DNA of 6,898 nt from Verrucomicrobiota bacterium (GTDB taxonomy: Bacteria; Verrucomicrobiota; Verrucomicrobiia; Limisphaerales; AV2): NCBI GenBank assembly GCA_003218935.1, contig QHPA01000020.1:1-6898 (forward strand), in the 5' to 3' direction. Both the position numbers and the translations under genes were made by a program. Of the stretch, positions 1 to 6,533 are shown piece after piece. The notes under the pieces were generated by a model that made no database searches, was not told the DNA's origin, and saw only the letters and a program-made list of their open reading frames with translations. Within the stretch, counting starts at the first letter, position 1. The number at the start of each line of letters is the position of its first letter.

Positions 1-664
1 CCACGCCGACACCGGGCGATGATTCCTTTGCAGGCGCAATCAGTTCGGATTGTTCGCGTCGCGGCTCGCGCAACAGAAAATACAACATGAGGGCCAGCGC
101 CATCCCGGCTGCCCCGAAAAAGTAAAACCCGCTCCGCCATCCTGAATGCGCCGCGAACCACGCTCCCAGCCAACTGCCTAGAATTGTCCCGGCATAAACG
201 CTGGATTGATGCAACGACATCGCGCGCGACCTGGTCCGGGGTGAGTGATAGTCGCTCACCAGCGACATCGACGCCGGAAAATAAAATGTCTCCCCGAAAC
301 CTTCCAGGGCGCGCACAGACACAAACTGCCACAACTTCCCACACCAGCCGGTCATCACGGTAACGAAGCTCCAAAAAAGACAGCCGCCGAGGATGAGGTC
401 TTTGCGGCGAAGCCGATCGCCGATAAAGCCGGCGAGCGGCGCCGCGGCGGCATAAACCCACATGAACGCCGACCCAATGAGGCCGAGCGCCTCATTCGTA
501 AACCCGAATTCCTCTTTCAGTTTGGGAGCGACACCAGAGAGGGCCTGGCGGTCCGCGTAGTTGAAGAAGCAGACGAACCAGAGCATGAAAACCACCTGCC
601 ATTTGTAGCCCGGCGAAGCGGAGTTTTTGTCCGGCTGCGTTTCAAAATGATTTTTCAGGCTCAA
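1..664 (-). CDS. Major facilitator superfamily transporter, N-terminal half (cut by the window edge)
   Basis: This gene encodes an inner-membrane transporter; 221 codons are visible and the C-terminal half lies outside the window. The protein has a short polar N-terminus and then about six hydrophobic segments (roughly residues 21-43, 58-81, 89-107, 112-130, 153-173 and 178-198), as expected for the first half of a 12-segment MFS protein. Residues 35-42 read NYADRQAL, close to the NY.DRQ.L signature of the anion:cation symporter group (hexuronate, phthalate and similar carriers) and of spinster-like proteins. GDRLRRK at 82-88 matches the cytoplasmic loop 2-3 motif of the superfamily. No in-frame ATG lies between the upstream stop and the first membrane segment, so I chose a TTG at 664-662; the next start would fall inside that segment. 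The ribosome-binding site is weak. The gene follows the CBM6-like protein gene by 58 bases with no evident terminator, so co-transcription is possible. The family call is firm; the substrate is unknown. Confidence 0.9.
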   Translation of the reverse strand, partial: MSLKNHFETQPDKNSASPGYKWQVVFMLWFVCFFNYADRQALSGVAPKLKEEFGFTNEALGLIGSAFMWVYAAAAPLAGFIGDRLRRKDLILGGCLFWSFVTVMTGWCGKLWQFVSVRALEGFGETFYFPASMSLVSDYHSPRTRSRAMSLHQSSVYAGTILGSWLGAWFAAHSGWRSGFYFFGAAGMALALMLYFLLREPRREQSELIAPAKESSPGVGV

Positions 665-722
665 GGTGTGAAAGCCAACCGGTTCGCTTTCGACGCGACA
701 GGTTCCGTGTCTCAGGCCCGCC

Positions 723-2753
723 TCACTGGTAATTCATCAGGACGTTTGCCGCCACGACCCTGACATTCGAGATTGTCAGCGCCGGTGGCGCGCTGGAACG
801 AATGCGGTAGAAACGGACTTGGCCGTTGAGCGGCGCCGTGATCGTTTTGCTCGCGGTGTCAATGGTCGCGGTGCTGTCCGTAAACGTCCCGGCGACGTCC
901 GATGATGATTCCAGGACAATCTGCGGCACGATGACCGGCACAAACACAAGATAGTTCAGCACCATCGTGTATTGGGTCGTGTTGGTTTGCGGCCCGCCCA
1001 CCGTCAGACGGAGCGTGTTCGTGCCGGATAAATTCAGTGAGGCCGGATTACCTTTGGGGTCCGTGAGCGGCGCATAACGATAGTTGATCAACATGGCGGT
1101 GCTCGGCACGTTGAACACGCCGAGCCGCGTCGTGGTCTGATTGGCTTGCGCGGGGTCGCTCGTGACCTGGTCGAGATAGACGGCCTGCGGCGCGCGGCAG
1201 GCTTCGCGCAGATAGACACGGTAGTTGGCGTTGGAAAAGACCCGCGTGTAATTCAGCCATTCTCCGCCTTCGGTTCCGCGCACTTCGTATTCCGGCAGGT
1301 CATAGCTGTTGGCGGCATATTTCCCTCGAATTGTGTCGTTGAGCGCGCCGGCGTTGCCAATTTCTGCCGATCCAGCCTGTGTGCCGACAAAATCCACAGC
1401 GCGATATTCCGGCGTGACACCGCTGCCAGGCGACGTGGAATAATCGAGGTAATCCACGTTAGTCGTTCCGATCAGGTCGAAGTACCCGATACCGAACCCG
1501 TTGATCTGTTGGCCCGAGCTGTTCACGCCGGAAGGCGGCGGGTCATCCTGAAACTGCCCGCGGTTGTAATTGTAATCCTCGGCCTCGATGACTTTGACCG
1601 CCGGCGAGTCAAAATAGCTTTCGTCAAACGTGTCGAACGTGAACTCGTTGGTGGTGGTCCGGCCCGAAAAGTCGGTCAGCACAATCCGCGCGTCATAAAC
1701 CATGTTCGCCGCCAGACCGTTGAACGTGACGTCCACGTTGCTGGCGCTGCCGGACATCGCCAATCCAGAAGACACGTCCGCGCCGTTGAGGAAAAGCTTG
1801 ATGGCGCCGGTGTTGATCGCGTTGGTCGTCAGCGTGGTCGCCGTGAAACTGATCCCGTTCGTGTATGGATAAAAGTTCGCCCGCGCTTCCGGGGTGCGGT
1901 TCGCGACCTGCGGCATATCCGGCACGGGATGCGGCGTGCCTTGAAGACCAAGTGGAGTCGGCGCGGCCGTCGAGGCGTAATAATTGTCGAACGTGACGTC
2001 GGTTTTGCCAGTAATGGGATTGGCATACTGATTGGTGTCAACGCGGGAAAAGCTGAACAAACCCAGGACACCGCTCGGATACGTGTCATCGTCCGCCAGG
2101 ATCGTGACGAGCGGAGTCGTCAGGTCCAGGAAATCATAAATATGTCCGGTCAAAGTGCTGCCTGCGCCGGTCAACACGAAACGATATCGGTGCGTCGGAT
2201 CAAGCGTAATGTTCGCTGTCGCCGGGCCGCTCAGCGGATCTGCGGGCGCTTCGCGGTCCACCCGATTAATCTGGAATTGACCACGTCCGCCAGGTTGCTG
2301 ATTGGGATCATAATTCAAAACGTAGCCGTCGGTCTGACCCAGGCCAATATTGGAAGCGCGAATCAGAAACCCGAAAGCCTGGTTGAGGCTGTTGTCCCAC
2401 GTGACAACGTCCACCGCCACGTAGAAAAAATTACTGTAAACCTCGGTCCGGTAGCTAAACGCTCTGGCGGGCCCGAAGCCTGGATCGGGCGGCGCTGGAG
2501 TAAAGATCCGATAGGCTTTGCCGCCAAAGTCGTCGTCAGGATAGCTGTTAGTAGCCGGAGGAAAGTTTGCCGGAGGCGCGCCAAGGTCCAAATGCATCCA
2601 GCCGTCGTCATTGCCGTCATTGAAATCGTCGGTCTGTCCCCTGGCCATTTGCTGCCAGCCGAAGATCAGCAGCAAGAGCGACGTTAAAATGTGCTGCGAC
2701 GAAATGCTGAAGAACCGTTTCCCTGTTTCAGCCGAAAAAACAAATGACTTCAT
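723..2753 (-). CDS. Secreted multidomain protein: LamG-like, Ig-like, CBM6-like and verrucomicrobial C-terminal domains
   Basis: This gene encodes an exported protein of 676 residues, probably binding carbohydrate or another polymer; I see no catalytic domain. I chose the ATG at 2753 because it directly precedes a signal peptide (a lysine/arginine-containing start, then SLLLLIFGW, with cleavage near residue 39). The frame is open upstream to a TTG at 2825 and an ATG at 2801, but those starts would put a long polar stretch before the hydrophobic core. The mature protein starts with an Asp-rich DDFNDGNDDGW segment opening a concanavalin/LamG-like beta-sandwich (about 42-261). An Ig/cadherin-like module follows (278-376), then a CBM6-like module (383-604) with EAEDYNYNRGQF, GEWLNYTRVF and YRVYLRE. 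The last 65 or so residues form the C-terminal domain (VLESSSD..., VRFYRIRSS, ALTI). It is a paralogue of the split gene upstream, which shares the last three modules. The gap to that gene's end is 85 bases, so the two may share a transcript. Domain names rest on motif recognition, not a profile search. Confidence 0.88.
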   Translation of the reverse strand: MKSFVFSAETGKRFFSISSQHILTSLLLLIFGWQQMARGQTDDFNDGNDDGWMHLDLGAPPANFPPATNSYPDDDFGGKAYRIFTPAPPDPGFGPARAFSYRTEVYSNFFYVAVDVVTWDNSLNQAFGFLIRASNIGLGQTDGYVLNYDPNQQPGGRGQFQINRVDREAPADPLSGPATANITLDPTHRYRFVLTGAGSTLTGHIYDFLDLTTPLVTILADDDTYPSGVLGLFSFSRVDTNQYANPITGKTDVTFDNYYASTAAPTPLGLQGTPHPVPDMPQVANRTPEARANFYPYTNGISFTATTLTTNAINTGAIKLFLNGADVSSGLAMSGSASNVDVTFNGLAANMVYDARIVLTDFSGRTTTNEFTFDTFDESYFDSPAVKVIEAEDYNYNRGQFQDDPPPSGVNSSGQQINGFGIGYFDLIGTTNVDYLDYSTSPGSGVTPEYRAVDFVGTQAGSAEIGNAGALNDTIRGKYAANSYDLPEYEVRGTEGGEWLNYTRVFSNANYRVYLREACRAPQAVYLDQVTSDPAQANQTTTRLGVFNVPSTAMLINYRYAPLTDPKGNPASLNLSGTNTLRLTVGGPQTNTTQYTMVLNYLVFVPVIVPQIVLESSSDVAGTFTDSTATIDTASKTITAPLNGQVRFYRIRSSAPPALTISNVRVVAANVLMNYQ

Positions 2754-2763
2754 TGCTGAAAAA

Positions 2764-2767
2764 TCCT
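2764..2767 (-). promoter_or_regulatory. Possible ribosome-binding site supporting the 2753 start
   Basis: The minus strand reads AGGA here, ten bases before the ATG at 2753. This spacing is slightly long but usable. Together with the signal peptide that begins at this ATG, it favours 2753 over the upstream in-frame ATG (2801) and TTG (2825). Confidence 0.35.
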
Positions 2768-2838
2768 GGTTGTTCCATATTCCCGGCTCGCTACCTCGCA
2801 TTGGATACCGCCGCCTCAAAAACAATTCAATCCGTCTT

Positions 2839-4032
2839 TTATCGGTACTTCAACACGATGTTGCCGCCGTTGATTTGAATGCTGTCGATGGTCAGCGCGG
2901 TGCTGGCCCGCAACCGATAAAAGCGCTGACTGCCCGACTGAAGCAATGTGATTGTTTTGGTGCCGGCATCGACAACGGCGCTGGTTTCAGGGGAGAACGC
3001 ACCCGGCGTGAGATTGGGAGCGGATTCCAGCGCGATGGCAGGTGCCACTGATGCGTAGGCTTTGATAGAGGCCGGCGTGCCGGCGTCGTTGATCAGCGTT
3101 CGCGTACCGGTATTCGGATCAACCGAGAACCATTCGACGAACGCCGCGCCGCCACGTTCATACCAAACCATCCGAAACGGATAGAGGCCCGCCTGTGGGA
3201 CAACGAAATCAAACGTTTCATCTGCTGGCCCGCCGTTATGAAACGCGAGCGCGGGCGTGCTCGAATCGGTAAAGCTGTTTCCGGCAACGATCTTGTACCC
3301 GTCGTCACTACGAACACCAAAACGAAGCACGCCCGCCGGCAAGTCGAGGTAAGACAAAATCTCCATCGCGATGTCGTCGCTGCCATTCGCGCTCACATCC
3401 AGACCCGCAATCAACGCATCCTCAGGGAAGTAACCGTCGGCGCTGCCCGGACCGTTCTGCGAATAGTTGATGACCAGATCAACGATGTTGGTTTCGTAGT
3501 ATTTCGGAATGGTCGAGTTCGGCGCCAACTGGTCCTCCGCGCGCTGCAGGCTGTTGTCCAGGTTGGAACCGGAGAGCGCCTGCACGACGCGCACTTTGAA
3601 TCCGGGATTGGCCCCCGCGCCTGCCTGACGGTTGGCCGGGTCCAACGACTTGTATGTCACGACAAAACTCCAGTCGTTGGTCTGCGTCACGCCTCCACTG
3701 TCGGTGAACACAACCCTCGCGGTGTTCGTCGCGCCTGAGGGCGGTAAAGGGGACATGGGGTAAGCAATCGTGGCCCCGTTGGTGTCCGCCGCGATCGAAT
3801 TCGCCACCGCCGTTCCGTTGACCGAGAGTACGATGCTGTTGGTTCGAACAGTGGTGTCTCGGTTTTGAATGTTCACGCTAACAACGGGCGCCACGGTCTC
3901 GAGCGTGGCGCCTGGCCCTGGCGACACGCTCAGGACGATCGCTGGCAGCACACCTGGATTCGGCACCGGGACGAAGATAAGATAGTTCTGGAAGATGCCG
4001 CCATCGCCCGCTTCGGCTGTCACCTGATGCAA
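2839..4032 (-). pseudogene. Detached 3' part of a split secreted protein: CBM6-like tail, Ig-like, PA14-like and C-terminal domains
   Basis: This open frame of 397 codons carries the rest of the protein encoded by 6245-4020. Its first codon is only a TTG, it has no signal peptide, and it overlaps the upstream frame by 13 bases. It opens in mid-domain: IFQNYLIFVPV at about 13-23 aligns with VLNYLVFVPV at the end of the CBM6-like module of the intact paralogue (723-2753). An Ig-like region follows (about 35-127, ending in NDWSFVVTY), then a PA14-like domain (about 130-325; LPAGVLRFGVRSDDGYKI, AGLYPFRMVWYERGG and EWFSVDP). The end is the C-terminal domain shared with the paralogue (IALESAPN, QRFYRLRAS, ALTIDS). 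The frame has no internal stops and keeps conserved cores, so the break is recent, or the fragment is still translated by coupling, or it is an assembly error. Alone it would stay in the cytoplasm, which makes function unlikely. The open frame is certain; its status as a gene fragment is inferred. Confidence 0.75.
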
Positions 4033-4046
4033 AGCGGGAAGTTGCG
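4020..4046 (-). other. Frame break with probable internal deletion inside the CBM6-like module
   Basis: The upstream frame reads ...YQYRNFPL (last matching codon 4034-4032), then CIR and a stop at 4022-4020. The downstream frame resumes as HQVTAEAGDGGIFQNYLIFVPV. In the intact paralogue the equivalent stretch, between YRYAPL and NYLVFVPV, is 36 residues long. Here only about 15 residues remain. The frame change requires a net loss of 1 modulo 3 bases, so a deletion of about 61 or 64 bases fits. Missing residues argue against a single-base error or programmed slippage, and I see no slippery heptamer. Confidence 0.7.
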
Positions 4047-6245
4047 ATATTGGTAGCCCGTCAACGCGCCGATGAACGAACCTAGTGGTTTCGTGGACTG
4101 GTTTGGCTGGGTCCGATCGGTGACGACCTTTTCCAGCGCCGCTTCGGCGCGCGCCATATTGACCAGCGATTCGCGCAGATACACTTCATAAGTCCCGGCG
4201 GTGAATGTCCGCGTGTAATTGAGGAATTCTCCAGTGGCGATGTCGCCAACATCATAATCGTACACGTTGGCCGCGCTGCCGCCGGCATCAATGTATTTCT
4301 GTCGCGTCTTGTCCAACGAGTGCTGCATGCGGACCACGTCGCTGGGTCGATACAGCGTGTCCTGGGGACGAGGCGTCGCGCGCGTGTCGTCGAAGTCCAC
4401 ACCCTGAACGCCGGCTTGCTGGCTGTAGGAGTTCGCCGCGCCGCTGCCCTCGGAGACAGGCACAGGATTATCAAGAAACTGTCCGCTGCTAAAATTGTAG
4501 TCTTCGACTTCCAACACGAGGTTGTTGGTCGAGAACGTGTCAAAGTAAAGGGGGCTTGAAACTTCTGTGTTGTCAGAGTCCGTGACCTGAATGACGGCTG
4601 CGTAACTCACGTTGGCGGCCAAACTGCCGAGCGTGGCGTTTTTGGTGTTTCCCGACCCGGTGATGGTCAAACCGTTGGTCGAAGTGAACTGAACTCCGTT
4701 GAGGGTGACGAGGATTTTGCTGTCGGCGATCGGTTTTTCATCTGTGATCTTGAAGGAAATTTGCGTCGTAGCCGGCAGGAAGTTTGCGTAGGCGTCGGGA
4801 AGGACATCCGAGATGAGCGGGGGCGTGTTACCGGCGAGCGGTGGCGCAGAAACCTGGGCGTTGTCGTAGATCACCTGGTACGGATTTTCCGGCGCGGCTG
4901 AATCGTAATCCTGGTAGAGATAGAGAACGAAGTTGCCGCTGCCAAAATACGGCGCCGGCGGGCTGTCAGTGCCATCGGAAAGAACTTCTGCCGCGGGCGT
5001 GTCCACGAACCGCTGCTCGAACAGGACCGCGTCACCGTTGTCCTTGTCCAGCACCTTGCCGATGATGATGACGTTGGTCCCTCTGCCTTCCATGGACAGG
5101 ACGAGCGTGACGTTCGAGTTCTTGATCGGGGGCGTCGGATTCTCGTTGTAAAAATATTTGCCGATGCCCTTCGTGATGAGGATGTCGGTCGTCGATTTCG
5201 CCAACCCATACCCGCCCAGAGAACTTACGGACGAACTGGTCGGAATAAATGCCAGAATCGCGAAGGAATCTTTGTCCCCGCCAGCGACCAGGTCCACGTG
5301 AAACTCCAGCCGCTCGCCGTCCTGAAGGTCGAAGGTGCGCGACGTCTTGGTGCTGGCCGAGAAGATAGCCTGACCGGCGGGCGGCTGCATAAAGACAAAT
5401 TGGCCACCCGTCTCCGCCGGAATGCCAAAGCCTGGAGTAAACGTAAAATCCTGCCACGCGGTCTTGGTATTGTCGTTGAAATCGTCGAGCACGGTGTTGT
5501 CCATCACGAAAACCTCGGCGTTATCATAAGTCACCTGATAAGGGTTCTCCGGCGCGTTCGGGTCGTAGTCCTGATAGAGGTAGAGGACAAAGTTGCCGCT
5601 GCCGAAATACGGCGCCGCCGGACTGTCCGTGCCGTCCGACAACACGTCCGCCGCCGGTGTGTCCACGAACGTCCGGTCGAACAACACCGCGTTGTTGTTG
5701 TCTTTGTCGAGCACTTTCGCGTTGATAACGACATTGCCTCCTTTTCCAGTCATCGAGAGCACCATCGTTACGTTGTCGTTCTTGATCGCCGGCGTGGGGT
5801 TTTCATTGTAAAAATATTTCCCGATACCTTTAGTGATGAGAATATCGGTGGTTGACTTCGCAAACCCATAACCCGCGAGCGTGCTGGCCGAGGACGACGA
5901 GGGGATGAACGCGAGAATGGCAAAAGAATCCTTCCCGCCGCCGCTCACCACGTCCACCCGGAACTCGACCGTCCGGCCATCCTGAAGCGTGAACGTCTCG
6001 GATGTCTTGGTGCTGGCGCTGAAGATGGCCTGGCCCGCCGGGGGTTGAGTAAAGATGAACTGGCCGCCGGTCTCCGCTGGAATTCCGAATCCAGGCGTAA
6101 ACGTGAAGTCGCTCCAGCCGGTTTTCGTGTTGTCATCGAAATTGTCCACCACGCGGGCCAAGGCGCGCGAGTCGCTCGATAACCAGACAATGACGCCGGC
6201 AACAAACAGGAACAGGCCGACACGTGGGGAATATTTGGCGCTCAT
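4020..6245 (-). CDS. Secreted protein with duplicated 220-residue domain, Ig-like and CBM6-like modules; C-terminus lost by a frame break
   Basis: This is the 5' part of a large exported protein; 741 residues remain. The ATG at 6245 begins a clear signal peptide (VGLFLFVAGVIVWLSS, cleavage after RALA near residue 30). A TTG nine codons upstream is in frame, but it would lie at or before the likely transcription start. The mature protein holds two adjacent beta-rich copies (32-251 and 252-466) that match without a gap, each starting with an Asp/Asn-rich D(N/D)F(D/N)DNTKT.W. An Ig-like module follows (about 474-571), then a CBM6-like module (from 576) with VEDYNFSSGQF, GEFLNYTRTF and YEVYLRE. 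The frame then ends abruptly in NFPLCIR, where the intact paralogue continues for about 36 more residues before NYLVFVPV. The missing tail is in the frame at 4032-2839. The intact ancestor would have had roughly 1,150-1,170 residues. The likely role is glycan or polymer binding outside the cell. Whether the truncated product is stable is unknown. Confidence 0.85.
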   Translation of the reverse strand: MSAKYSPRVGLFLFVAGVIVWLSSDSRALARVVDNFDDNTKTGWSDFTFTPGFGIPAETGGQFIFTQPPAGQAIFSASTKTSETFTLQDGRTVEFRVDVVSGGGKDSFAILAFIPSSSSASTLAGYGFAKSTTDILITKGIGKYFYNENPTPAIKNDNVTMVLSMTGKGGNVVINAKVLDKDNNNAVLFDRTFVDTPAADVLSDGTDSPAAPYFGSGNFVLYLYQDYDPNAPENPYQVTYDNAEVFVMDNTVLDDFNDNTKTAWQDFTFTPGFGIPAETGGQFVFMQPPAGQAIFSASTKTSRTFDLQDGERLEFHVDLVAGGDKDSFAILAFIPTSSSVSSLGGYGLAKSTTDILITKGIGKYFYNENPTPPIKNSNVTLVLSMEGRGTNVIIIGKVLDKDNGDAVLFEQRFVDTPAAEVLSDGTDSPPAPYFGSGNFVLYLYQDYDSAAPENPYQVIYDNAQVSAPPLAGNTPPLISDVLPDAYANFLPATTQISFKITDEKPIADSKILVTLNGVQFTSTNGLTITGSGNTKNATLGSLAANVSYAAVIQVTDSDNTEVSSPLYFDTFSTNNLVLEVEDYNFSSGQFLDNPVPVSEGSGAANSYSQQAGVQGVDFDDTRATPRPQDTLYRPSDVVRMQHSLDKTRQKYIDAGGSAANVYDYDVGDIATGEFLNYTRTFTAGTYEVYLRESLVNMARAEAALEKVVTDRTQPNQSTKPLGSFIGALTGYQYRNFPLCIR
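4848..5492 (-). repeat. Domain repeat, copy 2 (215 codons matched)
   Basis: This second copy starts VLDDFNDNTK directly after copy 1, with no linker, and ends at NAQV before a proline-rich link (SAPPLAGNTPP) to the Ig-like module. DNA differences from copy 1 fall largely at third codon positions, which points to an older duplication kept under selection on the protein rather than a very recent one or an assembly artefact. Confidence 0.92.
5493..6152 (-). repeat. Domain repeat, copy 1 (220 codons)
   Basis: This is the first copy of a coding tandem repeat of exactly 220 codons (660 bases). It begins VVDNFDDNTK and ends at the DNT before the second copy. By hand alignment to copy 2, 173 of 215 positions are identical (about 80%) with no gap. 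The longest identical blocks include GFGIPAETGG, QAIFSASTKT, TTDILITKGIGKYFYNENPT and PYFGSGNFVLYLYQDYD. I do not recognise catalytic residues. The fold is probably a beta-sandwich, by analogy with the Asp-rich start of the LamG-like domain in the paralogue. Confidence 0.92.
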
Positions 6246-6274
6246 AAGACGTGGAGTCAGTTGGAATCGCAAAT

Positions 6275-6303
6275 CTTATGACAGAAGCTGTACCGAAAGT
6301 CAA
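6275..6303 (-). promoter_or_regulatory. Sigma70-like promoter for the duplicated-domain gene
   Basis: On the minus strand a -35 box TTGACT (6303-6298; 5 of 6 to TTGACA) is followed after exactly 17 bases by CATAAG (6280-6275; 4 of 6 to TATAAT). The predicted transcription start is near 6268, about 22 bases before the ATG at 6245, leaving a short leader. This also argues against the in-frame TTG at 6272 as the start. No operator or riboswitch-like structure is visible. Confidence 0.5.
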
Positions 6304-6339
6304 ACCGTTTGCCGCCCTGGTAGTGTCCTGGTTTGGTAG

Positions 6340-6382
6340 CGGCGGTGCTGCGGCACCGCCGTGCGCCGCGGCAGCGGCGCAC
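6340..6382. repeat. Double hairpin core of palindromic unit 1
   Basis: Two perfect 9-bp stems lie side by side and share base 6361. The first is CGGCGGTGC (6340-6348) with GCACCGCCG (6353-6361), loop TGCG. The second is GTGCGCCGC (6361-6369) with GCGGCGCAC (6374-6382), loop GGCA. There is no T-tract, so a standard intrinsic terminator is unlikely, though the structure could stall or stabilise read-through transcripts from the ligase gene. Confidence 0.8.
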
Positions 6383-6445
6383 CCACCTGAAGCAAATCAG
6401 GACACTGCCGCCGCCTTGGTAGTGTCTTAATCTCAAACTTTGAAT

Positions 6446-6494
6446 TGTAGCGGCGGTCTATGACCGCCCGAACCGCGCACAGAGCGCCGCTACA
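6446..6494. repeat. Nested palindrome core of unit 2
   Basis: An outer 10-bp perfect inverted pair, TGTAGCGGCG (6446-6455) and CGCCGCTACA (6485-6494), encloses sequence that can instead form an inner hairpin, GGCGGTC (6452-6458) with GACCGCC (6462-6468), loop TAT. The outer and inner stems compete for bases 6452-6455, so two alternative folds exist. No T-run follows on either strand. Confidence 0.8.
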
Positions 6495-6533
6495 GACAAA
6501 CCAGGACACCGCCTGCCGCCTTCGTTTAGTGAT

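Larger units (their letters stand above)
6301..6530. repeat. Tandem array of two diverged palindromic intergenic elements with three shared junctions
   Basis: Two units of about 100 bases lie in tandem between the ligase gene and the promoter of the next gene. A junction of the form CAAAyC...GCC.GCCGCCyTsGT...AGTG occurs three times (from 6301, 6393 and 6497); the first lacks the AGGACAC part. Each unit carries GTAGCGGCGGT (6336-6346 and 6447-6457) at the start of a GC-rich palindromic core. Unit 1 is bounded by an inverted pair: AGTGTCCTGGTTTG at 6322-6335 and CAAATCAGGACACT at 6393-6406, with one mismatch. The elements resemble REP/BIME-type sequences, which in other bacteria are moved by RAYT transposases; none is encoded here. 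No coding frame is credible in this stretch. Confidence 0.75.

Noticed and set aside
245..763. Plus-strand open frame of 172 codons
   Set aside because: It is antisense to the MFS gene, whose membrane segments and motifs are clear. Its own translation is low-complexity Arg/Glu/Ala-rich.
1146..2687. Plus-strand open frame of 513 codons
   Set aside because: It lies antisense to the well-supported CBM6-like protein gene. Its translation is arginine/valine rich with no domain, signal or motif, as expected for a chance open frame opposite a GC-rich gene.
2795..2830. Possible promoter TTGAAT - 17 bases - TATCCA before the 2753 start
   Set aside because: Spacing is right but only 4 of 6 and 3 of 6 bases match the consensus, which is too weak to list as a feature. 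Co-transcription with the upstream frame across 85 bases is equally likely.
4020..4046. Programmed ribosomal frameshift joining the two frames
   Set aside because: There is no slippery heptamer or evident downstream structure, and about 21 residues are missing relative to the paralogue. Frameshifting alone would not restore a normal CBM6-like module.
6340..6494. Intrinsic terminators for the ligase gene
   Set aside because: The hairpins are strong, but neither strand has the run of T after the stem that a standard intrinsic terminator needs.
6300..6509. Minus-strand open frame of 69 codons in the repeat region
   Set aside because: It is made entirely of the palindromic repeat array, so its composition follows the repeats and it has no credible start region.
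6301..6530. CRISPR-like array
   Set aside because: There are only three imperfect junctions about 100 bases apart. The intervening cores are themselves palindromic and related to each other, unlike unique spacers, and no cas gene is present.
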